Below, piece by piece: positions 17,865-30,089 of a stretch of 64,000 nt of DNA. The DNA lies in the NCBI GenBank assembly GCA_016584305.1, contig JACEEZ010009490.1:245001-309000 (forward strand). The letters are read 5' to 3'. The DNA is from Chionoecetes opilio (taxonomy: Eukaryota > Arthropoda > Malacostraca > Decapoda > Majidae). The notes below the pieces were generated by a model that saw nothing but the letters and a program-made list of their open reading frames with translations, did no database searches and had not been told where the DNA came from. Positions within the stretch are counted from its first letter, which is position 1, and each line of letters begins with the position of its first letter. The translations under genes were made by a program, and so were the position numbers.

Positions 17865-19487
17865 ATTATATAGTTGTAAGAGGAGAGTGAATTGTGTGGA
17901 CTTAGCATGAAATGCCATAGACAAACCACTCAGGGCTTTTCATGGTTCTGAATTGGGTAACAAACTGGGTTTAATCCCTGCCATCAATATGTATAGTTTA
18001 TCCAGAGGGGGTCTTTTCTGTCTCTATATCATTGCTAAAAATGACTTCACCAAGGAGCTTGTGATGGGAACAGAGGTGTGCAGAGTGGTATATTGATAAG
18101 CTGCAGTTAAATTGAAAAACCTTTATTGTTCCTATAGTCTAAAACTGATAAGATTGTAAGGAACATGTCGGCCTCAGCGCATTACAATATCCTTCACACC
18201 AAAGCTCGAATTCTCTTATTTTATACTGTGATTGCTAGATTGGTTCAAAGTTGATTATCATCATGATTTTTTTAACATATATTAAATACTGTACATATGT
18301 GTAAAGTACATTCAAGCATAGTAGTGTGTTTGATCTTTGTCGCAATTTTTTAAGTTTGCTTGTGTAGGCACATCTTGTTAAATATTCTTTTTCCCCTAAT
18401 GAGTTTGTTAATAATCTCTAGACATAGTTTTTGAGAAAATCTGTCATTCATCTGGCCTCTACGGACAAGGCTGGTCCTTCTGTGGCCCTTAATTTTTGGG
18501 GTCTACTACACTCTTAGTCTATAGGGGGAAAATCAACATTTGTAATGTTCTCAGTTTGAGAATTTTTAGCATGAAATTGGGTATATATTGGGTTGTGTTG
18601 TATCTAAGAAGAAATACATACCGAGTGTTTGCGTGCATTCATTATGAGTGCACGTGGGATATCTCTGTGGTAGGGTGAAGGGAGAGAACATCAGGTGACT
18701 GAGAAACATCAAGTTGTTGCCATTTATTATTTTTATTACTTTTTTGTAATTTACATCAAATTTTGTTAGTAAGTTAAGTTTCCTATATATTCACTTCATA
18801 ATGTGGCTAGATCTGTATTATGTATTAAATACAAATGTTAATATAATGTTTGATTATAGCACCATGAATCCTTCATTAATCTCAAAGCTGCACATGGACC
18901 CAAGCTTTGCAAGATTCCACATCAAAATTCAGCCTTACATTAAACACTAATGATAACTTGTAGCGTAGGATTAGCTTTTATTATTGTTTTAGGATATCGG
19001 AAAACATAATGAATACACTTTTTACCACAAGATATGAAGTGTAATGACAGTTCCGTTAAAAGTGCATAAGTGTAGGAAAGATATCAAAAGTGGGGAAGAG
19101 GGGTGGGTGGTCACTGCCAAGACTAATAAATTTATTAATATTACTATTTTCTAACTGATGATAGTTACTCAAATTCGCCATGTGAGTTATCTAAGTAAAT
19201 ATTACGTACTGAAATTAATTTGATCGTGGCTGATGTAGGCTATTAGTGATGTATCCATGTTAATTCCTTTTGGCTCAAACCGCCAGGGAATTCGCTTACA
19301 ATGCCCGACAACCACTGGAACTTCCTGTAATATGCATTGCAAGTACAGTCCCACAGTGCTTTTATCCTGGAAAATTTGGAATATCACAAAAAGTAGGGGA
19401 GCCATACACCATTGCTATTTGGGGGGGGGGGGGGAGATTGCCCACCTATGGCCTCAGTACCTTCCAAACCAACACTTGTTATCCTCA
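17865..19487. other. intergenic, nothing recognised
   Basis: AT-rich sequence with no exon-like frame or bounded element that I could support. Confidence 0.45.
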
Positions 19488-19943
19488 TTACGGGAACTGG
19501 CAATAAGTGGGCTTTATGTAATAGTTTGTCCTCGCTTGGGTCTCCTTACACTCCAATCTCTCATTGCCCATTGTATTTCTCAGTGTAGTTTTGATTAATT
19601 TCAGAGCAGAGAAGCTTCTCTCTGCTGAAGCTGATGACACACAAAATACTACATAAAGTTTGGCCAGTCTGTAGAACTCAAGAAATGCCTCTTCATATGG
19701 ACCAAGAATTCTCACTAAATCTAACAGTGATTTGGGCTTTACATTGTCACTTACATCCTTATAGCGTCTTTCTAACATGCGTTTTGCAGAGTGCAGCTCA
19801 TGGTTAAGATCTTCCTCGTTAGCACGAAATGCATGAATAAGTCCAGACATTTTCTCAAAAGATAAGAACTCAGTACTTTGTGGATTCAGTGCCTGTAATG
19901 CTTTCATAAGTTCACATGCTTCATTACTGAAGCGCCTTGTCAT
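19488..19943 (-). pseudogene. hAT transposase C-terminal fragment
   Basis: A minus-strand frame of about 150 codons ends in the hAT C-terminal dimerisation signature SASAERSFSALKLIK followed by TTLRNTMGNERL. It is preceded by helical sequence (EEDLNHELHSAKRMLERRYK). Known: this region lets hAT transposases dimerise and is the best conserved part of the family. The catalytic core and zinc finger are absent, so this is a remnant. It lies outside the inverted ends of the neighbouring hAT element and is of another hAT subtype. Confidence 0.75.
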
Positions 19944-20506
19944 TTATGTTAACATGATCTAGAATAGGATAGAAGAAGTTAATTCATGATGAATCCTTAA
20001 CACTGAAATCAGAGTGTGTGCTCCATGACTGTTTTCCAATAGAATCAGTAACAACAAAATCCTGGTGGGTGGTGACCACTGGCAGTATTTAAATAAAACT
20101 ATAGATCAATAAATATTTAAACACATATGTAAAACCGATATATATTCATCCCTTGACGTATATGGCCACATCACATCAAAATAACTTCACAAATTATGTT
20201 ATTACCTCATTAAAAGGCACGAAACCAACTTGAAATGAATTATAAGAATATGTACATAAGAATTTGATGAACAACCACTCGTATATGAACAATCTCAGAG
20301 GTCCACATAAGAAATTCGGAAATTAAAATTCTGGCGGTATGTAGTACTTTTTCCTTAACCAAAACGCCTCCGTTGTGTAGACAGTTTCCGTTTCCTTGGT
20401 GATCTACACATTCTACACTCTGAAGCAGTGATTCCCAACCTTTACACCTTGGAGGAACCCCTGTAATAATTTTTCATATGCCAAGGAACCCCTATATATA
20501 GTATAC

Positions 20507-20580
20507 TAATATATATATATATATATATTATATATTAATATATATATATATAGATATATATATATATATATATATATATA
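20507..20580. repeat. (TA)n microsatellite
   Basis: TA-rich simple repeat with small interruptions, directly left of the inverted duplication arm. Confidence 0.9.
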
Positions 20581-21545
20581 TCATGACATGTGATGTAATT
20601 GTAGATTTCATATGAATTATATTGCTCAAGAACTTTCCTTAAAGTAATCGTCCAGACCCATTTTTTCTTTGCATAATTATGTTGAATGTTCATTCAAAAT
20701 ACCTAATCCACAAAAAATAATTCATTTTTACGCCTTATTTCCCTAAAAACATGACTTTTGTAAAAAGTGCGGGACAAACAACAGCCATATTCCAGCCGTG
20801 GCGCGAAACTTGCTGGCGACGACACAAGAGGTAAGCCTCCCAGCCCCGCCCGACACAGACACACGGAGACTGAGAAAAATGTAGTACTTGGGGAATTTTG
20901 GGTGCTTCTGGTATATTTTTTGTGCGACACGGCACATACTTGCATCCTGCATGGGCACGGCAAGAAAGCCGTGCCATTCCCGAGAGCTTAGCACCCATTC
21001 ACAACCCACACGGCGACGATATATGTGTGCAGACCTTTGGAGCGATGGGGAGCGGCTGGTACTAGCCAGGGTACTGCAGCCCTCTCATCTCGGTGGCCTT
21101 GCTACTACCCGCCGCTTGCCGCCGCTGCACACATCTACACACATATATCGTCGCCCCACAGTTTGCAAATGGGTGCTAAGCTCTCGGTAAAGGCACAGCC
21201 CCCACGCTGCACCCACACAGGATGCAAGTACATGCCACATCGCACAAAAAAAATATCAGAAACACCCAAAATTCCCCAAGTACTACATTTTTCTCAGAGT
21301 CTCCGCGCATATGTATCAGGCGGTGCTGGGAGGCTCCCTGTTGTGACGTCGCCGACCCACGGTGCGTCGTCTGCTGATAAACAGTTGTGTTTTGAGAGCA
21401 CGGGGAATTTACAGATTTTGAATGCGGATCATTTAAAAACGGATGACTGGATGCAAAATGTGACAACATATTGTTGATATACTCGATCATGGCTATATTT
21501 TGACTGCATTAATCAGGAATGATGAAATGGTCTGGACGATTACTT

Positions 21546-21627
<82 letters not shown>

Positions 21628-21640
21628 TTATTATATATAC

Positions 21641-21733
<93 letters not shown>

Positions 21734-21797
21734 TTTTAAGAAAAAGTTCTTGAGCAATATAATTCATATGAAATCTACAATACATCACATGTCATGA
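20581..21797. repeat. 1.2-kb inverted duplication within the hAT element
   Basis: TCATGACATGTGATG at 20581 returns inverted at 21797. Matching inverted blocks follow inwards: ATTATATTGCTCAAGAACTT, AAGTAATCGTCCAGAC, AGTACTTGGGGAATTTTGGG, GAGAGCTTAGCACCCATT and CGACGATATATGTGTG. The central 100 bp near 21030-21130 is unique. The right arm contains an A run and a 150-bp TA tract (21547-21740) that the left arm lacks. Confidence 0.8.
21547..21740. repeat. (A)n plus (TA)n microsatellite
   Basis: A run of A (21547-21576) is followed by about 150 bp of TA repeat with one ATTTATTATATATACATT interruption. It sits inside the right arm of the inverted duplication. Confidence 0.95.
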
Positions 21798-21836
21798 GAG
21801 TTCACACTAATAAGTCAATAATGTTATGACTTACCT

Positions 21837-22817
21837 TCAGTGTGACACTTGGGCTTGTTCTCTTTGCGTATCTGTGAAATTCTTGGCCGAATTTTGACAG
21901 ACACACACGCAGTTCTTCCTCGACAGACAGAAGACTATTTCTTGATTTGCTTTTAATGGCGGGTCAGGCATGAGAAGCTTGTTCACAGAGGTAAGAAGTT
22001 GAAAACTGGAGTAAAACATCCAATGCTTTACTGAGATGACAGGGTACTCTTGCTATGCTGAAATCCAAAACTTGTCAAGTGATACTTCATTAAATTCATT
22101 TTCAAGGTTCGATCGCACTGTAGTTCACTCAGTTCTCCTTTTCTTGCAGACTAAGTAGGTTTTCTGTACTTGGTGAGAACTCAGTGAAGGGGTTCTCACC
22201 CAGTCATACGTATCTGATGGACAGTAGGGGAAGTACTTAGGAAGTTTTTCTGACAGTGATCCCAAATGACTTGTAATTAATGGAATGACATTTTCATATT
22301 CAGTCTGAGTTTGAACTTGAAGTAGGAGTGGAAACATTTCGACGTTTCCTCTTGAAAGGTGCTTTTTCCAAACAGCGAGTTTATTCTTAAATGCAAGAAG
22401 TTTATCTGTAGAAGTCAGAATGTTTCCTTCGCACCTCTGCATGCTGGTGTCAAGTTATTTAAATGCTGATAAATATCTGCTAAATATGCTAGTTTCATTG
22501 CCAGTTTGTAGAGTTCAAGACATTCACAGAAAACTAGATTTATTATACTCTTTGAAGAAAAGCAGCAGTTCCTGTCGCAGCTCGAATACCCTTGTCAAAA
22601 CTTTACCTCTCGAACGCCATCGAGTCTCTGTGTGCTGGAGAAGCGTCACGTGATCTTTTTGCATGTTTTCACACAACCTTGCAAATATTCGAGACTTCAG
22701 AGGGCGCTGCTTTATAAAGTTGACCATGTTCACATTTATATCAAGGACTTTTTTTAAATCGTCCCCAATAGTTTTTGAAACCAGAACTTCTCGGTGGAGA
22801 AAGTAGTGAGTTATTAT
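21837..22817 (-). pseudogene. ZBED-like hAT transposase, C-terminal part
   Basis: Read on the minus strand from 22817: HYFLHREVLVSKTIGDDLKK, then NFIKQRPLKSRIFARLCE, then TRWRSRGKVLTRVFELRQE (to 22524). A shifted frame (22442-22125) gives LAVWKKHLSRGNVEMFPLL and YDWVRTP. Further shifted frames show SLDKFWIS and LSVEEELRVCLSKF (about 22095-21850), the expected C-terminus. There are several frameshifts and at least two stops, so it is not functional. The upstream half is at 28135-29030, separated by the CR1 insertion. Confidence 0.75.
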
Positions 22818-23131
22818 ACAAAGGAATACAAAGGAAACACAAACAGCCACAGACCGATAGGGCCTTACAAGGCTGTTTGCTTTAACTACACTACACTAAC
22901 TAGATAATAAGAGAGAAAGGATAGGAAGTAGAAGGCTTCCTCCCACCCACCCATCCCTCCAGCCGAAGCTGGCCGGAAAAGAAGTGATACCATGCAATAT
23001 AGACAAACTGCATGGAATTTGTGAGGAAAGTTGAAAGCTGTAATCTATGGCTAACTACTACTAGTTTGTGGGGGTAGGTTTAGTGCTTGATAGATAGGTC
23101 ATGTTATGTGTGTTTTGTAATGGTGTGAACA

Positions 23132-23695
23132 CAGTGTGGAGGTTCAAGGGTGGTGCGGCAGCCTTGCCTGGCGCTTTCTTGGGAGGCAGCAGTCAATCAG
23201 GCCCCAGCTCCGTTCAATCCACTGCGGAATGTGTACTTTCCATGTAGGACGCCGTACACTTCAATGCCTCCTGCAGCAGTGACCCCTGGTACCTTAAATC
23301 CCGATGGTGGTCACTAACTGTCAGGACCCTAACTGAACCACAGCCCGTCACAGGTCGAGAGTAGTAGTGGTAACCGTTAACTCGGGGCTATCTGTGTGTG
23401 TTATGAGGTCTAATGTAGTGTTGGTGTAGGCTCAGTGTGGAAGTTCAAGGGTGGTGCGGCAGCCTTGCCTGGCGCTTTCTTGGGAGGCAGCAGTCAATCA
23501 GGCCCAGCTCCGTTTCAATCCACTGCGGTAGTGCACTTTCCAAGTAGGACGCCGTGCACTTCAATGCCCCCTGCAGCAGTGACCCCTGGTATGTAAATCC
23601 CGATGGTGGTCACTAACTGACAGGGCCCTTACTGAACCACAGCCCGTCACAGGTCAAAAGTTGTAGTAGTGACCGTTTACTCGGGGCTGTCTGAG
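23132..23695 (-). repeat. 300-bp tandem duplication in the CR1 3' UTR
   Basis: CAGTGTGGAGGTTCAAGGGTG at 23132, then GCGGCAGCCTTGCC, recurs at 23432 with a period of 300 bp. Both units hold GGCGCTTTCTTGGGAGGCAG, CTGCAGCAGTGACCCCTGGT and CACAGCCCGTCACAGGTC. The second unit ends near 23695. The same two units occur in the other CR1 copy. Confidence 0.9.
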
Positions 23696-23759
23696 ACGTG
23701 TGGAAGGGGTTGTGTAGACGCGACTCGCAATCATTTTACGCAATGAGAGTAAATATCAG

Positions 23760-26640
23760 AGGCCCGCGAGATAAATTTATTATTCCGAGATAAAACAGTG
23801 ACAACCGGGGATTTGATATGAAATATTTATCGAGGCGATTTTAAATGATTCTATTGTATTTGAGTTTACTACGTCTGACGGCAGCCCATTCCATACGTTT
23901 ACAAACACGGTTTGTGAAGAAGTACTTTGCTTCGTTCGTTACAAACCGTTTCCTGCTTATTTTAAATCCGTTGTTCTAGTTGAGCTTGACCGGTCTAGCG
24001 TAAAAGATTTTCTGGGACTACGTTCGTAATCCATTGAAGATTTTAAAGACTTCGATGAGGTCACCTCTTATCCTCGTTTTGTTAGTGGGAATAAGTTAAG
24101 TTCTTTGAGCCGATTTTCGTACGATTTATTACGCAATCTAGGTATCATTTTGGTTACTCTGCGCTGTATTTTTTCTAGTTTATCTATGTCCTTTTTATAA
24201 TATGGTGACCAGAACTGCACACAGTATTATAGATGGGGGCGAACAAGCGAGTTAAAAAGAGTGAGTATAATTTTTTCAGATTTGAAACTGAAAGTTCGTC
24301 CAATAAAGCCAACCAATTTATTTGCAGTTTTTACTACCTCTATAATTTGGTTATTCGGTTTGAGGTCTTCGAGATTATAACGCCTAAATCATTTTCTTTA
24401 TCAACATTTGTTAGTTGGAAATCGTTCATCACGTAACTTTTATGCGGGTTGTTATTACCGAAATGTAGTACATGACATTTGTCAAGGTTGAATTTCATTT
24501 GCCATGTTATTGACCATTCTGTTAGCGTGTTTAAGTCGTTTTGTATGAGTTGGCGCTGAAATTCTATAGAGGCTATGTTTGTGATTTTCGTGTCATCAGC
24601 AAATTTCGATATCCTGCATGTGATTCCCTTGTCAATGTCATTTATGTTTATCAAGAACAGGATCGGTCCGAGAACTGATCCTTGAGGAACACCACTATTT
24701 ACACTGGTCCAGTCAGAAGAATTTCCATTTATTACCACCCTTTGTTTACGATTTGACAGCCAGTTTTCTATCCAATTTGAAAAGTGGCCTGTTATACCAT
24801 GAGCTTTTACTTTGCTAATGAGACGCTTATGAGGAACTTTGTCGAACGCTTTTGAAAATCGAGGTAAACTACGTCTACTGCCCTCGTGTTGTCGTACATT
24901 TTAAATACATATTGTAAAAATCAAGTAAGTTTGAGAGGCATGAGCGTTTATTTGAATCCATGCTGCGAATCTTTGATTATGTCATTTTCTTCTAAGAACT
25001 TAACGATTTTGTCTTTATGATGGATTCCATTAATTTCCAGCAACTGATGTTAAACTGATTGGGCGATAGTTTCCGGGCTGCGACTCCTTCCTTTTTTTAA
25101 TATGGGTGTGACATTTGCTAGTTTCCATTCGCACGGTACATTTCCGGTGAGTAAAGACTTATTAAATAAGATGGAAAGTGGTTTTACTATTTCGTTCTTT
25201 GCTTCTTTTAATATGCGTGGCGAAATTTTGTCAGGACCAGGAGCTTTGTTAATTTTCATGTTATTTATCGCGAGCAAAATGTCACATTCCTGAAAGGTTA
25301 ATGAGCTGAGGCAAGTACCTTTGTTCTGGGTTTTCGGGATGGGTTGATTTTGCGTGTTTTCTACTGTGAAGACTGATGCAAAAACGTTATTTAGAGTATC
25401 CGCCATAGATACTTCATTTTCTGTGTGTTCGCCATTTTCCATTTCCAACGGTCCTATGGTTGACGTCATTACTTTTTTCTTTTTAACATAGCTGTAGAAT
25501 TCTTTAGGGTTTGACTTGCTCATTTCGGCAATACGTACTTCAAAATTTTTCTTGCTCTGCTTAATGAGTTTTTTCGTATTTCGTCTAATTCTGTCGTGAT
25601 CGCGTTTGTCGTCTTCATTTTGTGTTTCTTTGTGTTTTTCATATGCACGCTTTTAGCTGCAAGGCTGTCCTTGATTCGCGGGTCCACCATTTCGGTTTAA
25701 TATTTGAAAAGATCGCCTATATCGCATCGGTATTGAGGATTGTATTGCTAAGTTAAGCTTACCGGTGAATTCATGCCATGCTACATTTATGTCGTTACTT
25801 TCTGAGATAACATTCCAATCGGTGTTCGTTAAGATTCTTTTTAGTTTTCTGAAGTCTGCCTTTCGATAATCAAGAACTTTTTCTTTACTTTCGACTTCGC
25901 TTGTCTTACTGATGTTAATACTGAAAGTAATCGCCCGGTAGTCACTGCTACTAAATTCGGATGCGACGTTAACGTTACTGACAAGATTTTCGTTAGTTGT
26001 GAAAATAAGATCTAGAATATTTTCGCCTCTCGTTGGATGATCCACGTGTTGGTATAAAGCACTTTCTTGGAGATTTGAATAGAGAGTGTGCCCCGAATGT
26101 GTTGTAAGCGAGGCGCCCCAACTAGTAACGGGAATATTAAAATCACCGAATATTACGCTTTCGTTCTGAGAACTAATTTCCGCTATTTGTTCATAGAGTT
26201 CTTCGTCAATTGCATTTGTTTGAGCTGGAGGTCGATAAACAATGCCAATTACTACTTTTTGAGAATGACGATTTAGTTGAACGAAATTTACATTACTGTT
26301 ATCAGTTTCGTGCTTAGATACTACAAGGGGATGAAGGCAGGACTTTATATATAATAATACACCTCCTCCTGCTCTTCGAAGTCTTTCTGAGCTTAATAAG
26401 TTATACCCCGGTATTGCAAATTCAGCCAAAAAATCTCTATTTGTCGTATCTATCCATGACTCGGAAATTCCGATGATGTCGTATTGTTCTGAATAAACTA
26501 GTTCCTCTAAATCATGAAATTTGTTACGTATACTACGGGCATTAAAGTAACAAGCTTTAATATCGGGATGGGTAGTTGGGGCTTTGCGGGAACTAGATTT
26601 TGGTGCTTTGTGCGAACGAGAACTTACATTGCGGGAACGA
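23760..26640 (-). pseudogene. CR1 ORF2: AP endonuclease plus reverse transcriptase, frameshifted
   Basis: The endonuclease part (26640-25653) shows NARSIRNKFHDLEELVYS, ISESWIDTTNRDF, VYRPPAQTN and FGDFNIPVTSW. The reverse transcriptase begins at 25523-25050 with KAPGPDKISPRILKEA and VPCEWKLANVTPILKKG. It continues at 24738-24340 with SGVPQGSVLGPILFLIN, the catalytic FADD (SKFADDTKI) and LNTLTEWSITWQMKFNLDKC. The C-terminal part (about 24340-23790) aligns with the intact frame of copy B but has single-base indels. ORF2 nicks target DNA and copies the element RNA into it. At least three frame breaks make this copy inactive as read. Confidence 0.85.
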
Positions 26641-26644
26641 GAGC

Positions 26645-27836
26645 TTAGGTTGTTGTCGGAACCTCTACCTGCTGGGAGTTTTTTGATTTGTAGCTAGTTA
26701 CCGCGTCATTGAGTAGCCTACCGAGTCGTGCAGAACCAACTGAATTTAAGTGGAGACCATCGTTTCGGAAGAGAATCGGTTGGTTATAAAAATGGTCCCA
26801 TAAGTTTATATATTCAACTCCTTCTTTACAGAGATTTGCGAGACGATTGTTTGTGCTGAAGGCCTTGTTGTAGAAGCTGTTTGCCGCATTGATCCTCGGA
26901 AGAATACCAGATACGATGATTTTACTAGATTTTACTTTATATTTATTCATCATATTGCGATATTTAGTAAGGAGGGCCTCTGATCTGGTTTGTTTGACGT
27001 CATTTGTTCCCGCGTGAATAATGATCAGGGTGTTTGCGTCGGCGTCATTTGTTAATTCATCGCAGGCTTCTGTTATGTTGTCCAGGGACGCTCCTGGAAT
27101 GCAGTGCCTCTTTCTGTGTTGGGGATCACGACCACAGAATTCCACTAGTTGATCACGAATGATTGAGTCCCCGATCAGTTTGACGTCCTTTTCTACTGAC
27201 GTTTCGGCAAGGATTTCGAATCTGTTATAGGTTGTGACGGGGAGTTGCTTCTTTATCAATGGCTGCCTGACGCCATGTCTTACAAGGGTGAATGGGACAG
27301 AGGAGGAGGAGGAGGGGGAGGAGGAGGAGGTGGAGGAGGAGGAGGTAGGGGTGGAGGAAGAGGAGGGAGAGGAGGAAGAGGAGGAGGAAGGGGGAAAGGG
27401 AGGAGGAAGAGGAGGAGCAGGAGGAGGTGGTGGGTGGAGAGTGGGAGGCGGAGGTGGAGGGGATGGGTGTGGAGGGAGAGGAGGAGGAAATTACAGGTGT
27501 GGAGGGGAGAGTCAGATCACTAAGTACAGGTGTTAAGGGGAGAGTCAGGTCAACAGGCGAGGAAAGGAGTGTGGTCAGGTCAACAGGCGGGGAATGGAAT
27601 GTAGTCAGGTCAACAGGCGTGGAAGGGAGTGTAGGAGGAGGAAACAGGTCGCAATGAGGAGGAGTCACGTTATCCTGAGACTGGCGTTCTTGCATGAATA
27701 CTTGATACATATCTTGATACTTACGAAGTTTTGCGTTCATAACACATAAGCGGCATTTAACCATGTTACCTAGATCAAAATATTGTTTGGCAAACCTACC
27801 TCTACACGTGGTACATAAGGTCAAAGGCGACGGCAT
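26645..27836 (-). pseudogene. CR1 ORF1: cysteine finger plus SGNH/GDSL esterase, frameshifted
   Basis: The frame from 27836 starts MPSPLTLCTTCRGRFAKQ with CxxC...CxxC (CTTC, CRLC), then a Pro/Ser/Thr-rich linker. The C-terminal frame (27259-26645) is an SGNH hydrolase. Block I is LIGDSIIRDQL (Ser nucleophile in GDS), block III is IHAGTND (Asn), and the catalytic Asp-x-x-His is in NDGLHLNSVGS. The frames shift within a TCC/GGA microsatellite (27300-27480) that encodes the Ser-rich linker. Known: CR1-type ORF1 proteins bind RNA and may carry an esterase of uncertain role in membrane or RNP handling. Confidence 0.85.
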
Positions 27837-28134
27837 GGTAGCGGAGAGGAAATTCCTTAAGGGATTATAATGTTTTGTGGGAGCACGCTATATTAGGGTT
27901 AAAGGAAATTTGCTATAAACACTCTTATCCTATCAAGTTTAACACTGGTGTTTGTGTATGAAGGTGTATGAATTACTATGTAATATGTATACTCTCTAAT
28001 TACGAGTCAGAGAGTAAAGGCTATAAATTAAAGGCTAGAATTTTAAACTATGAGACACTTAGCGTTTAGGTGAGGTGCTGGGTTGGGAGCGAGGTGAGGG
28101 GACATCTTCACAGGTCAAAGGTTGATGAATGACT

Positions 28135-29030
28135 GAGTTGTTATGACTTCAGGGTTTTTTTCTTTCACGCGTGATACAAAGCCTTGTACTGAGCCAATTA
28201 TTGAGGGAGCACCATCAGTGCAGATTCCAACGCATCGGTTCCATGACAAACCACAAGATTCCAGGTAAGAAGACAAGATGCTAAAAATGTCGTTGCCTTT
28301 GGCAGTTTCTGGCAGTTCTTTACAGCAAAAATAATTTTCCATTATTTCACCTTCATTTTCAAATCGTACAAATGCCAGCAGCTGAGCTTTACCAGTTATA
28401 TCAGTTGTCTCATCTACTTGGAGAGCAAAGTTGTTATTTTGCAGTATTTCAGACAAAATACCAGAAATATTGTTGGACAGGTCATCCACACGCCTACTAA
28501 TTGTATTATCAGAAACAGGAATCTTGCTTAATTCACTTTCAGCTTCGTCACCTAGCATTGTTCTCATAATTATTTTGCAAGCAGGCATTATTAGGCTTTC
28601 TGCAATTATGTGACTTTTCATTTTCTTGGCAACTAGCTCAGCCATTAAATAGCTTGCTTCTTGGGCCTTATCACTGATGGTTACCTTCTTTTCAAAAACT
28701 TTTATTTGTTTCTGCTGTGAATCCAAGAGTTCGAAAATAATCCACGGTTTTATTTGACAAGTGGCTGTGATTAGTAGTTAAGTGTCGCTTTAGCTTGGCT
28801 GGGGCCATAGCTGTGTTAGCGAGCTTTTTCCCACAAACAATGCACAAAGGAAGTGGACAGTTTTCTTCTCCAGTCCATGTGAAGCCAATGGCCAGATAAC
28901 TGTCATTGTAAAGGCGATTTTTTTTAACATCACTCACTTTTCCTTTACTCGTACTTGGCTGTGGTATTTGTGATTCTTCGTCACTGTCCTCCTCTCCACT
29001 GGCATGCTTTCTTTTCAAATATTTGAACAT
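28135..29030 (-). pseudogene. ZBED-like hAT transposase, N-terminal part with BED finger
   Basis: The frame from 29030 shows FTWTGEENCPLPLCIVCGKK and LKRHLTTNHSHLSNK, a BED-type zinc finger (CxxC then HxxxxH). A one-step frameshift near 28700-28726 leads into KVFEKKVTISDKAQEASYL, then FALQVDETTDITGKAQLLAF (catalytic-core strand with an Asp) and GICTDGAPSIIGSVQGFVSR. It ends at NPEVITT, where CR1 is inserted; the frame resumes as HYFLHREV at 22817. This arrangement is close to vertebrate ZBED5-like proteins, which are domesticated hAT transposases. Here flanking inverted ends and breaks point to a decayed transposon, not a host gene. Confidence 0.8.
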
Positions 29031-29545
29031 GCTTTAGTCTTTAAAATCCGCATCAAACTAATATTAACTGGCGAGATTAATTAACACAACGTTTCACTCG
29101 GTTGCGCTGCTCAAAACTGACTGAAGGAAGATGTGAGAACGGCTGGCCTGGGTCTCGTGACACGTATGATACTCGTACAGGGTTGCGTCACCCTCCTACC
29201 CAACCCGTGTCGCCAAACTTGCGGAGTAGGAATGAAGGGCGTATCCCGCACCGGCAATAACACTATTTTTTTCTTAATTCTATGCATATTATTTGCTCTC
29301 ATTACTATATACATTGTACTGACTGACACGTACGAGTATGTTGGTGTCTGGAAAGTGTTTGTGACTTGTTGTTGAGTAGGAATTATTAAATTTAGGCCTC
29401 TTCCATTTGTGCCCAAGTTGCATGAACCAGTTCTTTCAGTTCAGGGTTGGGTTCTCGGTTCAGGGCTGGGTTCGCGTGTCACAAATGGAACGCAAAAACC
29501 CCGTTTTTTGTTTACAAACATACTCAGCTGGCGAGGCAATTTAAG

Positions 29546-29551
29546 AAAGAG

Positions 29552-29601
<50 letters not shown>

Positions 29602-29674
29602 GAGAGAGGAGAGAGAGAGAGAGAGGAGAGAGAGAGAGGAGAGAGGAGGAGACGGAGAGATGAGAGAGAGAGAT

Positions 29675-29710
<36 letters not shown>

Positions 29711-29713
29711 TGA

Positions 29714-29778
<65 letters not shown>

Positions 29779-29803
29779 AGAGAGAGAGAGAGGAGAGAGA
29801 GGA

Positions 29804-29838
<35 letters not shown>

Positions 29839-29839
29839 G

Positions 29840-29881
<42 letters not shown>

Positions 29882-29897
29882 GAGAGATGAGAGAGAG

Positions 29898-29940
<43 letters not shown>

Positions 29941-29982
29941 GAGAGAGAGAGATAACGAGAGAGAGAGATAGATAACGAGAAA

Positions 29983-30015
<33 letters not shown>

Positions 30016-30041
30016 GAGAAGAGAGAGGAGAGAATGAGAGA

Positions 30042-30089
<48 letters not shown>

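Larger units (their letters stand above)
22818..28133 (-). mobile_element. CR1-type non-LTR retrotransposon, near full length (copy A)
   Basis: About 5.3 kb inserted into the ZBED-like transposase. Flanks are GAGTTATTAT (22808-22817) and GAGTTGTTAT (28135-28144), a 10-bp duplication with one mismatch. Minus-strand order: ORF1 with cysteine finger and SGNH esterase, ORF2 with endonuclease and reverse transcriptase, a 3' UTR with a 300-bp tandem duplication, and a short TTTGTATTCC-type tail. An esterase in ORF1 is known for CR1/L2-group elements. The ORFs carry frameshifts. A younger-looking 5'-truncated copy is at 51504-53126. Confidence 0.85.

Noticed and set aside
28135..29030. A domesticated host ZBED5 gene
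   Set aside because: Frameshifts, the CR1 insertion and flanking hAT-type inverted ends point to a decayed transposon.
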